From NCBI RefSeq assembly GCF_021729845.1, contig NZ_CP063397.1:2308001-2372000 (forward strand): a DNA stretch of 64,000 nucleotides, written 5' to 3'. Each line of letters begins with the position of its first letter. The stretch's first letter is position 1. Of the stretch, positions 8,827 through 18,227 are shown piece by piece. Made by a program: the position numbers and the translations under genes. The notes beneath the pieces are model-generated. The model ran no database searches. It saw only the letters and a program-made list of their open reading frames with translations, and was not told the origin of the DNA. Origin of the DNA: Rhizobium sp. SL42 (GTDB taxonomy: Bacteria > Pseudomonadota > Alphaproteobacteria > Rhizobiales > Rhizobiaceae).

Positions 8827-9651
8827 GGATCCTCGCCTCAAGGGCGAGGATGACGGAGTGAGGGGAGATGCGAGGCCGAGGGGCGGGGCCGATGGGCGAT
8901 CGAGGATGGGGAGGGCGCAGGTGGGAGATGGATGGGCGCGAAGGTTGGCTTGGACCAATGTCGCTCCCAAGACCACTGTCATCCTCGCCCTTGAGGCGAG
9001 GATCCATGCGCAAGGTGGACGGGGTCTGGCAAGGTGGGTACGCATGACGGGACGGCGTGCGATGTCCAAGCGGGACGTAGCGCCTGAGCTGCTGCTTGCG
9101 ACTGGATCCTCGCCTCAAGGGCGAGGATGACTGGAGTGTGGGGGATGCGGGCGGCAGACGAAACGTCGAAGGTGAGGAGAGCGCAGGTGGGAGATGGATG
9201 GGCGCGAAGGTTGGCTTGGGACAATGTTGCTCCCAAGACCACTGTCATCCTCGCCCTTGAGGCGAGGATCCATACGCAAGGCGGGTGATTGGCGATACGG
9301 ATGCCGGAGAAGGAATGGGTTCACCTGAACGGACCCTTCCCGGGGCTGGCGCTTGAGACTGGATCCTCGGGTCAGGCCCGAGGATGACTGGAGTGTGGGG
9401 TGATGTGGGTGGCAGACGAGATGCCAAGGGTGGGGAGGACTTAGGTGCGATCCGTGGACGTGGCGTTGGCTTGGGGCAATGGCGCTCCCAAGACCACTGT
9501 CATCCTCGCCCTTGAGGCGAGGATCCATACGCAAGGTGGACGGGTTTTGACAGAGTGGTGCGGATGACGGGGCAGCGTGCGATTTCCAAGCGGGACGTAG
9601 CGCCTGAGGGGCTGCTTGCGACTGGATCCTCGCCTCAAGGGCGAGGATGAC
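8827..9651. repeat. Seven copies of a 28-bp palindromic repeat in strictly alternating orientation
   Basis: The unit is GG, then ATCCTCGCC-TCAAG-GGCGAGGAT, then GAC. Plus-orientation copies are at 8827-8854, 9104-9131, 9361-9388 and 9624-9651; minus-orientation copies at 8978-9005, 9244-9271 and 9499-9526. Start-to-start distances are 117-151 bases. The copy at 9361 has GGG and CCC in place of GCC and GGC, so the stem is kept by paired changes. The spacers are themselves related: the block TTGGCTTGG...CGCTCCCAAGACCACT recurs before each minus copy, giving a higher-order period near 255-277 bases. No gene is evident within 8765-9878. Confidence 0.9.
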
Positions 9652-9781
9652 TGGAGTGTGGGGAGAGGCTGGTGGCAGACGAGAGGTCGAGGTTGCTTGG
9701 CGGTGGTGATGTCATCGCGCGAAGGTCGGCTTGAGGTTTGGTGCCAACGGAACCGTGCCCCTCTCCAGGAAAATCTGAAGT

Positions 9782-9841
9782 TTAGGCGGCTTGCGCTCGC
9801 CTAAGCCTTCGATTTTCCGTCCTCCCCCGCATGGGGGGAGG
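9782..9841. repeat. Two small hairpins ending the repeat region
   Basis: TTAGGCG (9782-9788) pairs with CGCCTAA (9798-9804), and CCTCCCCC (9821-9828) with GGGGGAGG (9834-9841), followed by GGCC-GTC-GGCC. The second resembles the CTCCCCC...GGGGGAG core of the element at 6123-6365. They lie just past the 3' end of the minus-strand unknown gene at 9879 and could serve as its terminator. Confidence 0.5.
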
Positions 9842-9878
9842 TGGCCGTCGGCCATGTGTTGCTCTTCACGCCCCACAA

Positions 9879-10271
9879 TCAAGCGCAAGCGTAAGTCGGC
9901 ACGTCTGTCAATTGAACCTGATCCTTGTTGGCGATTTCGAGAGCTTGGCGGTACGCGGTACGCTTGCTTTCGCTGAAGATATCGTCTCCAATTTCACAAA
10001 CGACGGCCTCTATAAGCTTCACGAGATTGCGAAACTCCGGGGCTTGAGCCTTAGGAGCGTACTTCCGTATATAGAAATTTCTGAAACCCTTGAGAGTGAA
10101 GCCAATCGGCTCACGCTCCTCCATGGAAACGATGAGAGTCAAAAATTCATCGATCCTTCGGTAAATATTTGGAACATCTGATCGTACGTATTCGAGGCAG
10201 TCGGATTCTTCAAAGTAGATAGCCGATGGCTTATACGATCCGACGCCATCAATATTGTCGAAGTCGTTCAT
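9879..10271 (-). CDS. Unknown protein, second gene of a pair behind nrdJ
   Basis: The frame encodes 130 residues. I do not recognise a family with certainty. The middle (EFLTLIVSMEEREPIGFTLKGFRNFYIRKY) has a strand-turn-strand look with an IGF-x-LKGF motif that recalls small DUF2283-type antitoxin-like proteins, but the match is weak. The N terminus is acidic, the protein has no signal peptide or membrane segment. ATG 10271 overlaps the previous gene's stop by one base (TGATG), so the two are translated together. GC is visibly lower than in neighbours, consistent with acquisition. Confidence 0.65.
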   Translation of the reverse strand: MNDFDNIDGVGSYKPSAIYFEESDCLEYVRSDVPNIYRRIDEFLTLIVSMEEREPIGFTLKGFRNFYIRKYAPKAQAPEFRNLVKLIEAVVCEIGDDIFSESKRTAYRQALEIANKDQVQLTDVPTYACA

Positions 10272-10894
10272 CACCAAATTCTCTGTCGGTACCTGTCTCT
10301 AAAATCGATGGGTAACAACGCATCCGTTGGGTCAGCCTCTACAAAATGCCAATGGGTTACCACCCCGACATTTGGCACTGAATCTGTAGCCAACCCGCGT
10401 CGCGTTCGTGCTGCCGGTACGTCACAGCGAACGTAGGTAATATGCACCAAATCGTCGGGCACGTCTACGAGCTTAAGGCTGCATGCCATATCGGGAGCGT
10501 ATGTAAATCGCTTCGTTGGCTTACTTACTAACGCATAGCAGTCAAATCCACGATCATCATCGGCGAGTGGTCGCTTCAAACCACGGAAACATGCCGTGGC
10601 ATCTGCCATCGAGACAAGCTTGGGGTTTTCTAGGTGTTTGGCCCATTTGGCCCGGGCGTTTGGGAAAGGTGGAATCTCACCTACGACGCACGTCCACAAA
10701 TCTAGAAGGGGTTGGCGCCGATTTACTGAAAGCGCCTTCTGCACATCGTTCTGAGCCACTCGATAGAATGCGGCGAGATTTCGGTCTTGAACGGATCTGG
10801 CCAAAACAGTTGATGGCACATCCCGCCAAAGTGGAGGGGGATTGCCCCCTCCATCAATGACTTGAAACTTTCGGGAAGGTCGACGCAGTTCCAT
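10271..10894 (-). CDS. Unknown protein, first gene of a pair behind nrdJ
   Basis: The 207-residue product is not recognised. It begins MELRRPSRKFQVIDGGG, has a central TCVVGEIPPFPNARAKWAKHLENP, and ends VGVVTHWHFVEADPTDALLPIDFRDRYRQRIW. There is no signal peptide, membrane segment or known catalytic motif. ATG 10894 is supported by AAGGAG; the frame stays open upstream into nrdJ but that part is only the shadow of nrdJ. It starts 25 bases after the nrdJ stop on the same strand and overlaps the next gene by one base, so it may be co-transcribed with nrdJ. Lower GC than nrdJ argues for later insertion. Confidence 0.65.
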   Translation of the reverse strand: MELRRPSRKFQVIDGGGNPPPLWRDVPSTVLARSVQDRNLAAFYRVAQNDVQKALSVNRRQPLLDLWTCVVGEIPPFPNARAKWAKHLENPKLVSMADATACFRGLKRPLADDDRGFDCYALVSKPTKRFTYAPDMACSLKLVDVPDDLVHITYVRCDVPAARTRRGLATDSVPNVGVVTHWHFVEADPTDALLPIDFRDRYRQRIW

Positions 10895-10919
10895 GCTGAT
10901 TTCTCCTTCCCGAAGATCC

Positions 10920-13900
10920 TCAGCTGCACCCACTCGTGCTTCCGCACGTATCGCACTTCTCGCAAGTCCCATTCCGCACCATCGTAAAATTCTGGCACTC
11001 CGAGCACATGTTGCCCGTGTAGCCTTGCGCGATCGAGCGCATGCGGCGGGCGGCTTCGAGTTTCTTGGCTTCGGCCTTGGCGGCTTCGGCTTCGTCGGCA
11101 GCGGCATCCGAGAACAGGCCTTCCTCGGCGATCTCTTCGGCCAGTTCGACGGCGCGCTCTTCATAGTCGCGCTTGAACGAGACCACTTCCGAGGTGGCGA
11201 TCGCGGTCGTCACTTCCAGCTTGCGGGCGGCGCTGCCCGAAGAGGAGAAGGCGGTGACGGACGAGACCGAGGCCTTGGCGGGGGACGCGCTGGCGGCTCC
11301 CTTCGGCTCGGCCGACATCGGCTGGTTGGAGACGAGCGTCGGCTTGTATCCGCGGGTCAGACCCTTGGAAACGACGTCGGCCTTGCCTTCCTTGACGCCG
11401 CGGCCAAGCGCCGTGGTCGAGAAGTCGGACGTGTCGACATGGGCGAGGTCGCTGCGGCCGATATAGGAGATCGCCAGTTCCCGGAAGACATAGTCGAGGA
11501 TCGAGGTGGCGTTCTTGATCGCGTCGTTGCCGGTGACCATGCCGGCCGGCTCGAACTTGGTGAAGGTGAAGGCGTCGACATATTCCTCGAGCGGCACGCC
11601 ATATTGCAGGCCGAGCGAGACGGAGATGGCGAAGTTGTTGATGAAGGCGCGCAGAGCCGAGCCTTCCTTGTTCATGTCAAGGAAGATTTCGCCGAGGCGG
11701 CCGTCGTCATATTCGCCGGTGCGCAGGAAGATGGTGTGGCCACCGATCTTCGCCTTCTGGGTATAACCCTTGCGGCGGGCCGGCAGCTTTTCCTGCTCGC
11801 GCACGACACGCTCGACGATCCGCTCGACGATGCGTTCCGTGATGGTCACGGCCTGGGCGGCCTGCGGCTGGGCCAGCAGTTCCTCGACACCGTCCTCGTC
11901 ATCCTCGTCCTCGATCAGCGAGGCGTTGAGCGGCTGGGAGAGCTTCGAGCCGTCGCGGTAGAGCGCGTTGGCCTTCAGCGCCAGCTTCCAGGACAGCATG
12001 TAGGCGGCGCCGCAATCTTCGACGGTCGCTTCGTTCGGCATGTTGATCGTCTTGGAGATCGCGCCCGAGATGAACGGCTGGGCGGCCGCCATCATGCGGA
12101 TATGGCTTTCGACCGAGAGATAACGCTTGCCGATCTTGCCGCACGGATTGGCACAATCGAAGACGGCCAGATGCTCGGCCTTCAGGAAGGGCGCGCCTTC
12201 GAGCGTCATCGCACCGCAGACATGGATGTTTGCTGCCTCGATGTCCTTCTTCGAGAAGCCCATGTGGTCGAGCAGGTTGAAGCTCATGTCGGCGAGCTGC
12301 TCGTCGGAGACCTTCAGCGTGTCTTTCAGGAAGTCGACGCCGAGCGTCCACTGGTTGAAGACGAACTTGATGTCGAAGGCGGCCTTCAGCGCGCCGTTGA
12401 CGGCTTCGATCTTCTCATCGGTGAAACCGCGGGCCTTGAGCGTCGAGGGATTGATGCCCGGTGCCTGGTTCAGGTTGCCATGGCCGACGGCATAGGCGTC
12501 GATCTCGGCGATCTGGCTTTCCGAGTAGCCGAGCGTGCGCAGCGCTTCCGGAACGGCAGCGTTGATGATCTTGAAGTAGCCGCCACCGGCGAGCTTCTTG
12601 AACTTGACCAGCGCGAAGTCGGGCTCGATGCCGGTCGTGTCGCAGTCCATGACGAGACCGATCGTGCCGGTCGGCGCGATGACGGAAACCTGGGCATTGC
12701 GGTAGCCGTGCTTCTCGCCGAGGGCCAAAGCCTTGTCCCAGGCCGCCGTTGCATGGGCGATCAGGGCCGGATCGGTGCATTCGGCGTGGATCAGCGCGAC
12801 CGGATCGACCGACAGGCCTTCATAACCGGTGGTCTCGCCGTAAGCGGCGCGGCGATGGTTGCGGATGACGCGCAGCATGTTCTCGCGGTTCGGCTTGTAG
12901 CCCGGGAAGGGGCCGAGTTCCGAGGCGATTTCGGCAGACGTCGCATAGGAGACGCCGGTCATGATCGCGGTCAGAGCACCGCAGATGGCGCGGCCTTCGT
13001 CGCTGTCATAAGGAATGCCGGAGGACATCAGGAAGCCGCCGATATTGGCGTAGCCGAGGCCGAGCGTGCGGTATTCGTAGGAGCGCTCGGCAATCTGGCG
13101 CGACGGGAACTGCGCCATCATCACCGAGACTTCAAGCACGACGGTCCACAGGCGCACGGCATGTTCGTAGTCGCCGATGTCGATATTCTTGGTCTTGGCG
13201 TCCTTGAACTGCAACAGGTTCAGCGAGGCGAGGTTGCAGGCCGTGTCGTCGAGGAACATGTATTCCGAGCACGGGTTGGATGCGCGGATCGGGCCGGCAG
13301 CCGGGCAGGTGTGCCAGTCGTTCATCGTCGTGTTGAAATGCAGGCCCGGATCGGCCGATGCCCAGGCGGCGTAGGAGATCTTTTCCCACAGGTCGCGCGC
13401 CTTCAGCGTCTTCATCACGCGGCCGTCCTTGCGGGCGGTCAGGTTCCAGTCGCCGTCGCTTTCGACGGAGCGCAGGAAGTCGTCCTTCAGCGAGACGGAA
13501 TTGTTCGAGTTCTGGCCGGAGACGGTCAGGTAGGCTTCCGAATCCCAGTCGGTGTCATAGGTCTTGAACTCGAGATCCTTGTAGCCCTGCTGGGCGAACT
13601 GGATGACGCGCTTGACGTAGTTTTCCGGAACCTGGTCCTTCTTGGCAGCCTTGATTTCGCGCTTCAGGGCCGGGTTCTTGTTCGGGTCGAAGCAGTCGCC
13701 GTTGTCGGCTTCGCAATTGACGCAGGCCTTCATGATCGCCTTGAGGTGACGGGCGACGATCTTCGAGCCGGTGACGAGGGCTGCAACCTTCTGCTCTTCC
13801 TTCACCTTCCAGTCGATATAGGCTTCGATATCCGGATGGTCGATGTCGACCACGACCATCTTCGCCGCACGACGCGTCGTGCCGCCCGACTTGATCGCGC

Positions 13901-14696
13901 CGGCAGCCCGGTCGCCGATCTTCAGGAAGGACATGAGGCCGGACGAGCGGCCACCGCCGGACAGCTTTTCGCCTTCGCCGCGCAGATAGGAGAAGTTCGA
14001 GCCGGTGCCGGAACCATACTTGAAGAGACGGGCTTCGCGGACCCACAGGTCCATGATGCCGCCTTCGTTGACGAGGTCGTCCTCGACGGACTGGATGAAG
14101 CAGGCGTGCGGCTGCGGATGCTCGTAGGACGACTTCGACTTGGTGAGCTTAGCCGTGAACGGGTCGACGTAGAAATGGCCCTGGCCCGGGCCGTCGATGC
14201 CATAGGCCCAGTGCAGGCCGGTGTTGAACCACTGCGGCGAATTCGGTGCGACGCGCTGGGTGGCGAGCATATAGGCGAGCTCGTCCTTGAAGGTCAGGGC
14301 ATCGTCTTCCGAGGTGAAATACTTGCCCTTCCAGCCCCAATAGGCCCAGGTGCCGGCCAGGCGATCGAAGACCTGGCGGGCATCGGTTTCCGAGCCGTAG
14401 CGTTCGTTTTCGGGAAGCGAGGCGAGCGCCTTCTCGTCGGCGACGGAACGCCAGAGGAAAGACGGAACGTCGTTTTCCTCGACCTTTTTCAGGAACTTCG
14501 GCACGCCGGCCTTGCGGAAATACTTCTGCGCCAGGATGTCGGCAGCCACCTGGCTGAACTGGTTCGGGACGTCGATATCGGCAAGACGAAATACGATTGA
14601 GCCGTCGGGATTCTTGATTTCGCTGATGGCCTTGCGAAACTCGATCTCCGCATAAGGAGATTGGCCCGGTTTGGTAAAGCGGCGTTCAATGCGCAT
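10920..14696 (-). CDS. nrdJ: Adenosylcobalamin-dependent ribonucleoside-diphosphate reductase (class II)
   Basis: The 1258-residue protein reduces ribonucleotides to deoxyribonucleotides using B12, independent of oxygen. Visible parts: N-terminal [21 protein letters not shown], the barrel with [20 protein letters not shown] (active-site region), a PTGTIG phosphate loop ([23 protein letters not shown]), and a C-terminal zinc-ribbon-like tail with CSECQNF, CEKCDTC and a final SGCS, the electron-shuttling cysteines. ATG 14696 is chosen because it starts the conserved sequence and follows GAGGGA; upstream frame to 14762 lacks family likeness. The promoter carries two NrdR boxes (14818-14864), so it is probably repressed when dNTP/ATP levels are high. 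Confidence 0.96.
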   Translation of the reverse strand: MRIERRFTKPGQSPYAEIEFRKAISEIKNPDGSIVFRLADIDVPNQFSQVAADILAQKYFRKAGVPKFLKKVEENDVPSFLWRSVADEKALASLPENERYGSETDARQVFDRLAGTWAYWGWKGKYFTSEDDALTFKDELAYMLATQRVAPNSPQWFNTGLHWAYGIDGPGQGHFYVDPFTAKLTKSKSSYEHPQPHACFIQSVEDDLVNEGGIMDLWVREARLFKYGSGTGSNFSYLRGEGEKLSGGGRSSGLMSFLKIGDRAAGAIKSGGTTRRAAKMVVVDIDHPDIEAYIDWKVKEEQKVAALVTGSKIVARHLKAIMKACVNCEADNGDCFDPNKNPALKREIKAAKKDQVPENYVKRVIQFAQQGYKDLEFKTYDTDWDSEAYLTVSGQNSNNSVSLKDDFLRSVESDGDWNLTARKDGRVMKTLKARDLWEKISYAAWASADPGLHFNTTMNDWHTCPAAGPIRASNPCSEYMFLDDTACNLASLNLLQFKDAKTKNIDIGDYEHAVRLWTVVLEVSVMMAQFPSRQIAERSYEYRTLGLGYANIGGFLMSSGIPYDSDEGRAICGALTAIMTGVSYATSAEIASELGPFPGYKPNRENMLRVIRNHRRAAYGETTGYEGLSVDPVALIHAECTDPALIAHATAAWDKALALGEKHGYRNAQVSVIAPTGTIGLVMDCDTTGIEPDFALVKFKKLAGGGYFKIINAAVPEALRTLGYSESQIAEIDAYAVGHGNLNQAPGINPSTLKARGFTDEKIEAVNGALKAAFDIKFVFNQWTLGVDFLKDTLKVSDEQLADMSFNLLDHMGFSKKDIEAANIHVCGAMTLEGAPFLKAEHLAVFDCANPCGKIGKRYLSVESHIRMMAAAQPFISGAISKTINMPNEATVEDCGAAYMLSWKLALKANALYRDGSKLSQPLNASLIEDEDDEDGVEELLAQPQAAQAVTITERIVERIVERVVREQEKLPARRKGYTQKAKIGGHTIFLRTGEYDDGRLGEIFLDMNKEGSALRAFINNFAISVSLGLQYGVPLEEYVDAFTFTKFEPAGMVTGNDAIKNATSILDYVFRELAISYIGRSDLAHVDTSDFSTTALGRGVKEGKADVVSKGLTRGYKPTLVSNQPMSAEPKGAASASPAKASVSSVTAFSSSGSAARKLEVTTAIATSEVVSFKRDYEERAVELAEEIAEEGLFSDAAADEAEAAKAEAKKLEAARRMRSIAQGYTGNMCSECQNFTMVRNGTCEKCDTCGSTSGCS

Positions 14697-14817
14697 CTGC
14701 CTGTGTCCCTCGATCTGGAAGCGCCGTTTGGCGCGAAAAAGCCCGCCCGGCTTCGCGTCCAAAGCGCGCAGCCGGTTGTTTGTTCATCTCGTCAGGTGAG
14801 TCATCCGGAGATGGTCA

Positions 14818-14864
14818 GTCCTGTATATAGTGTTGATGGTGGCTGCAAACACTAAATATAGTAT
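14818..14864 (-). promoter_or_regulatory. Paired NrdR boxes upstream of nrdJ
   Basis: ACACTAAATATAGTAT (14849-14864) matches the NrdR consensus ACACWATATATWGTGT at 14 of 16 positions; GTCCTGTATATAGTGT (14818-14833) matches at 12 of 16 with a perfect right half. The two sites are 31 bases apart, about three helical turns, which is the spacing known for NrdR operators. They lie about 120-170 bases before the nrdJ start. NrdR is not encoded in this window. Confidence 0.8.
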
Positions 14865-15480
14865 TAACAGTTTCTTTCCGCCAGCCCCAATCCCCTGTTG
14901 CGCGGAGAAAGATCGCACAATTTTCCCACCGGGGAGGACGTCGTTAAAACGCCATTCCACCGTGCCGAAAACGCGTGACAATGTGTGATGAAACCCGGCC
15001 TCGTTCATGCCCGGTTCGTCGCCGCCGCAACAGGGGTCATTAACATCGAGAGCACTGATTCCGTCAAGGGGTGGGCTATGAACGAAATATTAACGCTAGA
15101 TATTGTGGTGGAGGGTGTGGATAACGGGGGAAATTACGAAGTCACGGGAATATCAAGGCTTTCTGGAGCGCCGGAATCGGCGCGATCCCATGGCCTGCCG
15201 TGTCAAGCAGCCGAACCTATATTTTTTAGGTGTCATTTTGGCACTGTGGATGGTGGATGCCGGCAGTGCCGCGCCGGCCCGTTTCCTGTGACATGGCGGC
15301 GGCTGCGATCACGCTGCGGCGTGTGCATCGCAACAAGATTCCCACAGTTTTCTGCCAATCAACGAAATTGAAAGGTCTCAATCATACAAATTGCCGCATG
15401 TGTGTGGAATGACGTCCATGCGTTGGCCCGTGTATGGCCGCTCTCCAGGATGGAGGGTTTGGAACGGAGTCGTCTCACCC
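14865..15480. other. Intergenic region between nrdJ and the chemotaxis receptor
   Basis: About 600 bases without a convincing gene. It holds the divergent promoters. Short frames (for example from ATG 15078) have no ribosome site of note and no family match. The segment 15060-15140 is AT-richer (GAAATATTAACGCTAGATATTG) than its surroundings and may include the receptor promoter or a leader; no known riboswitch was recognised. Confidence 0.4.
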
Positions 15481-17388
15481 ATGAATATTAGCAATCTCTC
15501 CATTTTGAAAAAGGTCACCTTGGTCGTCGTCCTGATGGGCGTCGCCGCGGCTGCGATTGCCGCTGTGGGTGCGCAGGGTCTCGGTTCGCTTGGCGCGTCG
15601 CTGAAGGATACCGGCGCCCGCGAGGAAGTGGCGCGTGAAGCCATGGACCTGCGCGTCGATATCATCGCCATCAGCCGCATGACCTACCAGCTGGCGCTGG
15701 CGCCGGAGAAGGCCGCCGATTTCCAGGCTGAAACCGAAAAGCGTTCGGGCGAAATGCTCGCCCGCCTGCCGAAGATCGCCTCGACCGCCGATGCCAACGA
15801 GGCCAAACTGCTGGACGGCATCCGCACCACGCTCGACAGCTACTTCAACCAGATCCGCGCCATGGTTGCCGTTGCCGCTTCCGAAGCCGGCAAGGACCCG
15901 GCCGTGATGAAGGCCGAGCTCGGCAAGGCGCTGGACGCCCAGAAGATCGTCACCGCCGCGGTCAAGGAATACTCGACCTATTCGGCCACCACGCTTGCGA
16001 CATCGCGCGCCGATGCGCTGGCCGCCTCGACCCAGACCATGCTGGTCCTGATGGCGACCGCCGCTATCTGTATCGTGGCCGGCGTTGCCGTCTCGTTCCT
16101 GCTTGCCCGCCGCGGCATCGTCAACCCGATCCGCAGCCTGACCGGCATCATGTCCGACATGGCCGGTGGCAAGCTCGGTGAAACCATTCCCGGTACCGAC
16201 CGCAAGGACGAAATCGGCGAAATGGCCCGCGCACTGGAAGTCTTCCGTGCCAACGAGCAGCAGATGCGCGCCATGGAAGCCCAGGAAGCCGCCCTTCATG
16301 CCCAGAGCAAGGACCTGCAGTCCTCGATCAGCGGCATTGTCGCGGCTGCCGCCGCCGGTGACTTCTCCAAGCGTATCGCCAAGTCCTATGACGATGCCGA
16401 CCTGAAGCGTTTCGCCGACAGCGTCAACGAACTGGTGGAAAGCGTCGATCTCGGCGTGACCGAAGTCCGCCGCGTCATCGCGGCCCTGTCGGATGCCGAC
16501 CTGACCCACGACATGCAGGGCAATTTCCAGGGCGCCTTTGCCGAACTGCAGACCAACGTCAACCAGACGATGGCAACGCTGCGCGGCACGATGCAGAACA
16601 TCCGCCAGGCAGCCGGAACGATCACCGACAATTCCGGTGAACTGTCGTCCGCCGCAAACCAGCTTGCTCGCCGCACCGAGCAGCAGGCCGCCTCGCTGGA
16701 AGAAACCGCAGCCGCGCTTGAGGAAATCACCACCACGGTCAAGACCTCGACCGAGCGTGCCCACGAAGCGACCCAGATGGTGCGCGAAACCAAGGACAGC
16801 GCCGGCAAGTCTGGGGATATCGTTCGCAACGCCATCGACGCCATGGGCCGCATCGAGCAGTCTTCTCAGAAGATCAGCCAGATCATCTCGGTCATCGACG
16901 AGATTGCCTTCCAGACCAACCTGCTGGCGCTCAACGCCGGCGTCGAGGCCGCCCGTGCCGGTGAAGCCGGTCGTGGTTTCGCCGTCGTCGCCCAGGAAGT
17001 CCGCGAGCTGGCCCAGCGCTCGGCAAACGCCGCCAAGGAGATCAAGACTCTGATCAATACCTCGGCCGTGGAAGTGAAGGGCGGCGTGTCGCTCGTTCTG
17101 TCCACCGGCGAGGCGCTGAAGGAGATCGAAGGACTGGTCAACCGCGTCAACGACCACGTCACCTCGATTGCCCGTGCAGCCCAGGAACAGTCGCTGGCCC
17201 TCGGCGAGATCAACACCTCGGTCAACCACATGGACCAGATGACCCAGCAGAACGCAGCCATGGTCGAAGAAACCACGGCCGCCAGCCAGGTTCTCGCCGG
17301 CGAAGCCCGCCAGTTGCAGGCGCAGCTGCAGCGCTTCCAGCTGGAAGCCGGCGCATCGGTTGGCGCGCAGTACCGTTCGGCGGCCTGA
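15481..17388 (+). CDS. Methyl-accepting chemotaxis protein
   Basis: The 635-residue receptor has a first membrane segment at about residues 9-30 (VTLVVVLMGVAAAAIAAVGA), a four-helix sensing region to about 180, a second membrane segment (MLVLMATAAICIVAGVAVSFLLA), a HAMP domain (residues ~200-255), further HAMP-like units (SSISGIVAAAAAGDFSKRI and VIAALSDADLTHDM), and the MCP signalling domain with the conserved hairpin tip (IDEIAFQTNLLALNAGVEAARAGE). No CheR-docking pentapeptide is present at the end (QYRSAA). ATG 15481 starts a normal N-terminal membrane anchor. It is transcribed alone with a terminator at 17413. The ligand cannot be told from sequence. Confidence 0.93.
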   Translation: MNISNLSILKKVTLVVVLMGVAAAAIAAVGAQGLGSLGASLKDTGAREEVAREAMDLRVDIIAISRMTYQLALAPEKAADFQAETEKRSGEMLARLPKIASTADANEAKLLDGIRTTLDSYFNQIRAMVAVAASEAGKDPAVMKAELGKALDAQKIVTAAVKEYSTYSATTLATSRADALAASTQTMLVLMATAAICIVAGVAVSFLLARRGIVNPIRSLTGIMSDMAGGKLGETIPGTDRKDEIGEMARALEVFRANEQQMRAMEAQEAALHAQSKDLQSSISGIVAAAAAGDFSKRIAKSYDDADLKRFADSVNELVESVDLGVTEVRRVIAALSDADLTHDMQGNFQGAFAELQTNVNQTMATLRGTMQNIRQAAGTITDNSGELSSAANQLARRTEQQAASLEETAAALEEITTTVKTSTERAHEATQMVRETKDSAGKSGDIVRNAIDAMGRIEQSSQKISQIISVIDEIAFQTNLLALNAGVEAARAGEAGRGFAVVAQEVRELAQRSANAAKEIKTLINTSAVEVKGGVSLVLSTGEALKEIEGLVNRVNDHVTSIARAAQEQSLALGEINTSVNHMDQMTQQNAAMVEETTAASQVLAGEARQLQAQLQRFQLEAGASVGAQYRSAA

Positions 17389-17412
17389 TTACCGAAGACG
17401 CTTCAGAAAGAC

Positions 17413-17441
17413 AAAGGCGCCGCAGCGATGCGGCGCCTTTT
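17413..17441 (+). terminator. Rho-independent terminator after the chemotaxis receptor gene
   Basis: AAAGGCGCCGC (17413-17423) pairs with GCGGCGCCTTT (17430-17440) around a six-base loop, ending in a T run. A strong 11-bp stem. Confidence 0.85.
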
Positions 17442-17556
17442 GCGTTTGTGCGACAGGACGGGCTATGTTGCACACACAGTGCTGGCGTCCTTGCCCCATG
17501 GCGAGGCGAAGTCCGCGCGAGGCGGCACAGAGTTCCGGTGAAGGAGTGGCAGGACC

Positions 17557-18186
17557 ATGCATCTGTTGTTGTTGGGCGCGACCGGCCTTGTCGGCAGCCA
17601 TGTTCTGACGCTGGCGCTTGCCGATCCGCGCGTCACCTCAGTGACGGCCCCGACGCGCCGACCGCTGCCGCAACGCCCGCGTCTTTCCGCGCCGCTCCTC
17701 GATTTCGAGGATCTGCCTCAGGATCCAGCCGTCTGGGCGGCGGACGCCGTCATCTGTGCCCTCGGCACGACCTTGAAAGTGGCGGGGTCGCGCGAGCAGT
17801 TTCACCGCATTGACCACGACTATACGGTCGAGATCGCCAAGCTGGCAAAGGCAGGCGGCGCAAAAGGCTTTGTCCTTAATTCGGCGAAAGGCGCCGACGT
17901 GAAGTCGGCAATCTTCTATAGCCGCGTCAAGGGCGAAACGGAGAAGGATGTCGTGGCGCTTGGTTTCGAACGCACGGTGCTGGTCCGCCCGGGCCTGATC
18001 GACGGACCTCGGCCGGATCCGCGTCCGGGCGAACAGTTTTTCGGCTCGCTGCTGCGGCTGCTGAAACCGGTCCTGCCTCGGTCGCTGCAGGCAAACCGGC
18101 CGGAGACGATCGCACGCGCTATGCTGGATCAGGCGTTTTCGGCGGTGCCGGGCGTGACCGTCGTATCGTCCGACGCGTTGGTGTAA
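17557..18186 (+). CDS. NAD(P)-binding Rossmann protein (HTATIP2-like atypical SDR)
   Basis: The 209-residue protein starts with MHLLLLGATGLVGSHV, a GxxGxxG dinucleotide-binding turn, and continues with DAVICALGTT, FVLNSAKGAD and ERTVLVRPGLIDGPR, the pattern of the small atypical SDR group related to human TIP30/HTATIP2 and yeast FMP52. YSRVKGETE carries the YxxxK pair. The group binds NADPH, but its substrates in bacteria are not established. It is a single gene convergent with the LacI gene. Confidence 0.85.
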   Translation: MHLLLLGATGLVGSHVLTLALADPRVTSVTAPTRRPLPQRPRLSAPLLDFEDLPQDPAVWAADAVICALGTTLKVAGSREQFHRIDHDYTVEIAKLAKAGGAKGFVLNSAKGADVKSAIFYSRVKGETEKDVVALGFERTVLVRPGLIDGPRPDPRPGEQFFGSLLRLLKPVLPRSLQANRPETIARAMLDQAFSAVPGVTVVSSDALV

Positions 18187-18227
18187 CGCACGTAGACCGG
18201 ATTTGTCATCGAATGAGGGCCCACCTG

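Noticed and set aside
8827..9651. CRISPR array
   Set aside because: Repeats are palindromic, alternate in orientation, are spaced 117-151 bases apart with spacers that resemble each other, and no cas genes are present.
10893..14600. Plus-strand open frame of over 1200 codons opposite nrdJ
   Set aside because: It is the mirror of a strongly conserved nrdJ gene; GC-rich codon bias keeps the antisense frame open. The translation has the low-complexity Gly/Arg/Asp look of a shadow and no domain.
14697..14960. Cobalamin riboswitch ahead of nrdJ
   Set aside because: No B12-box-like sequence or long leader was found; the region instead shows NrdR boxes.
15078..15371. Small gene upstream of the chemotaxis receptor
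   Set aside because: The frame lacks a ribosome site and family likeness, and is AT-rich promoter-like sequence at its start.
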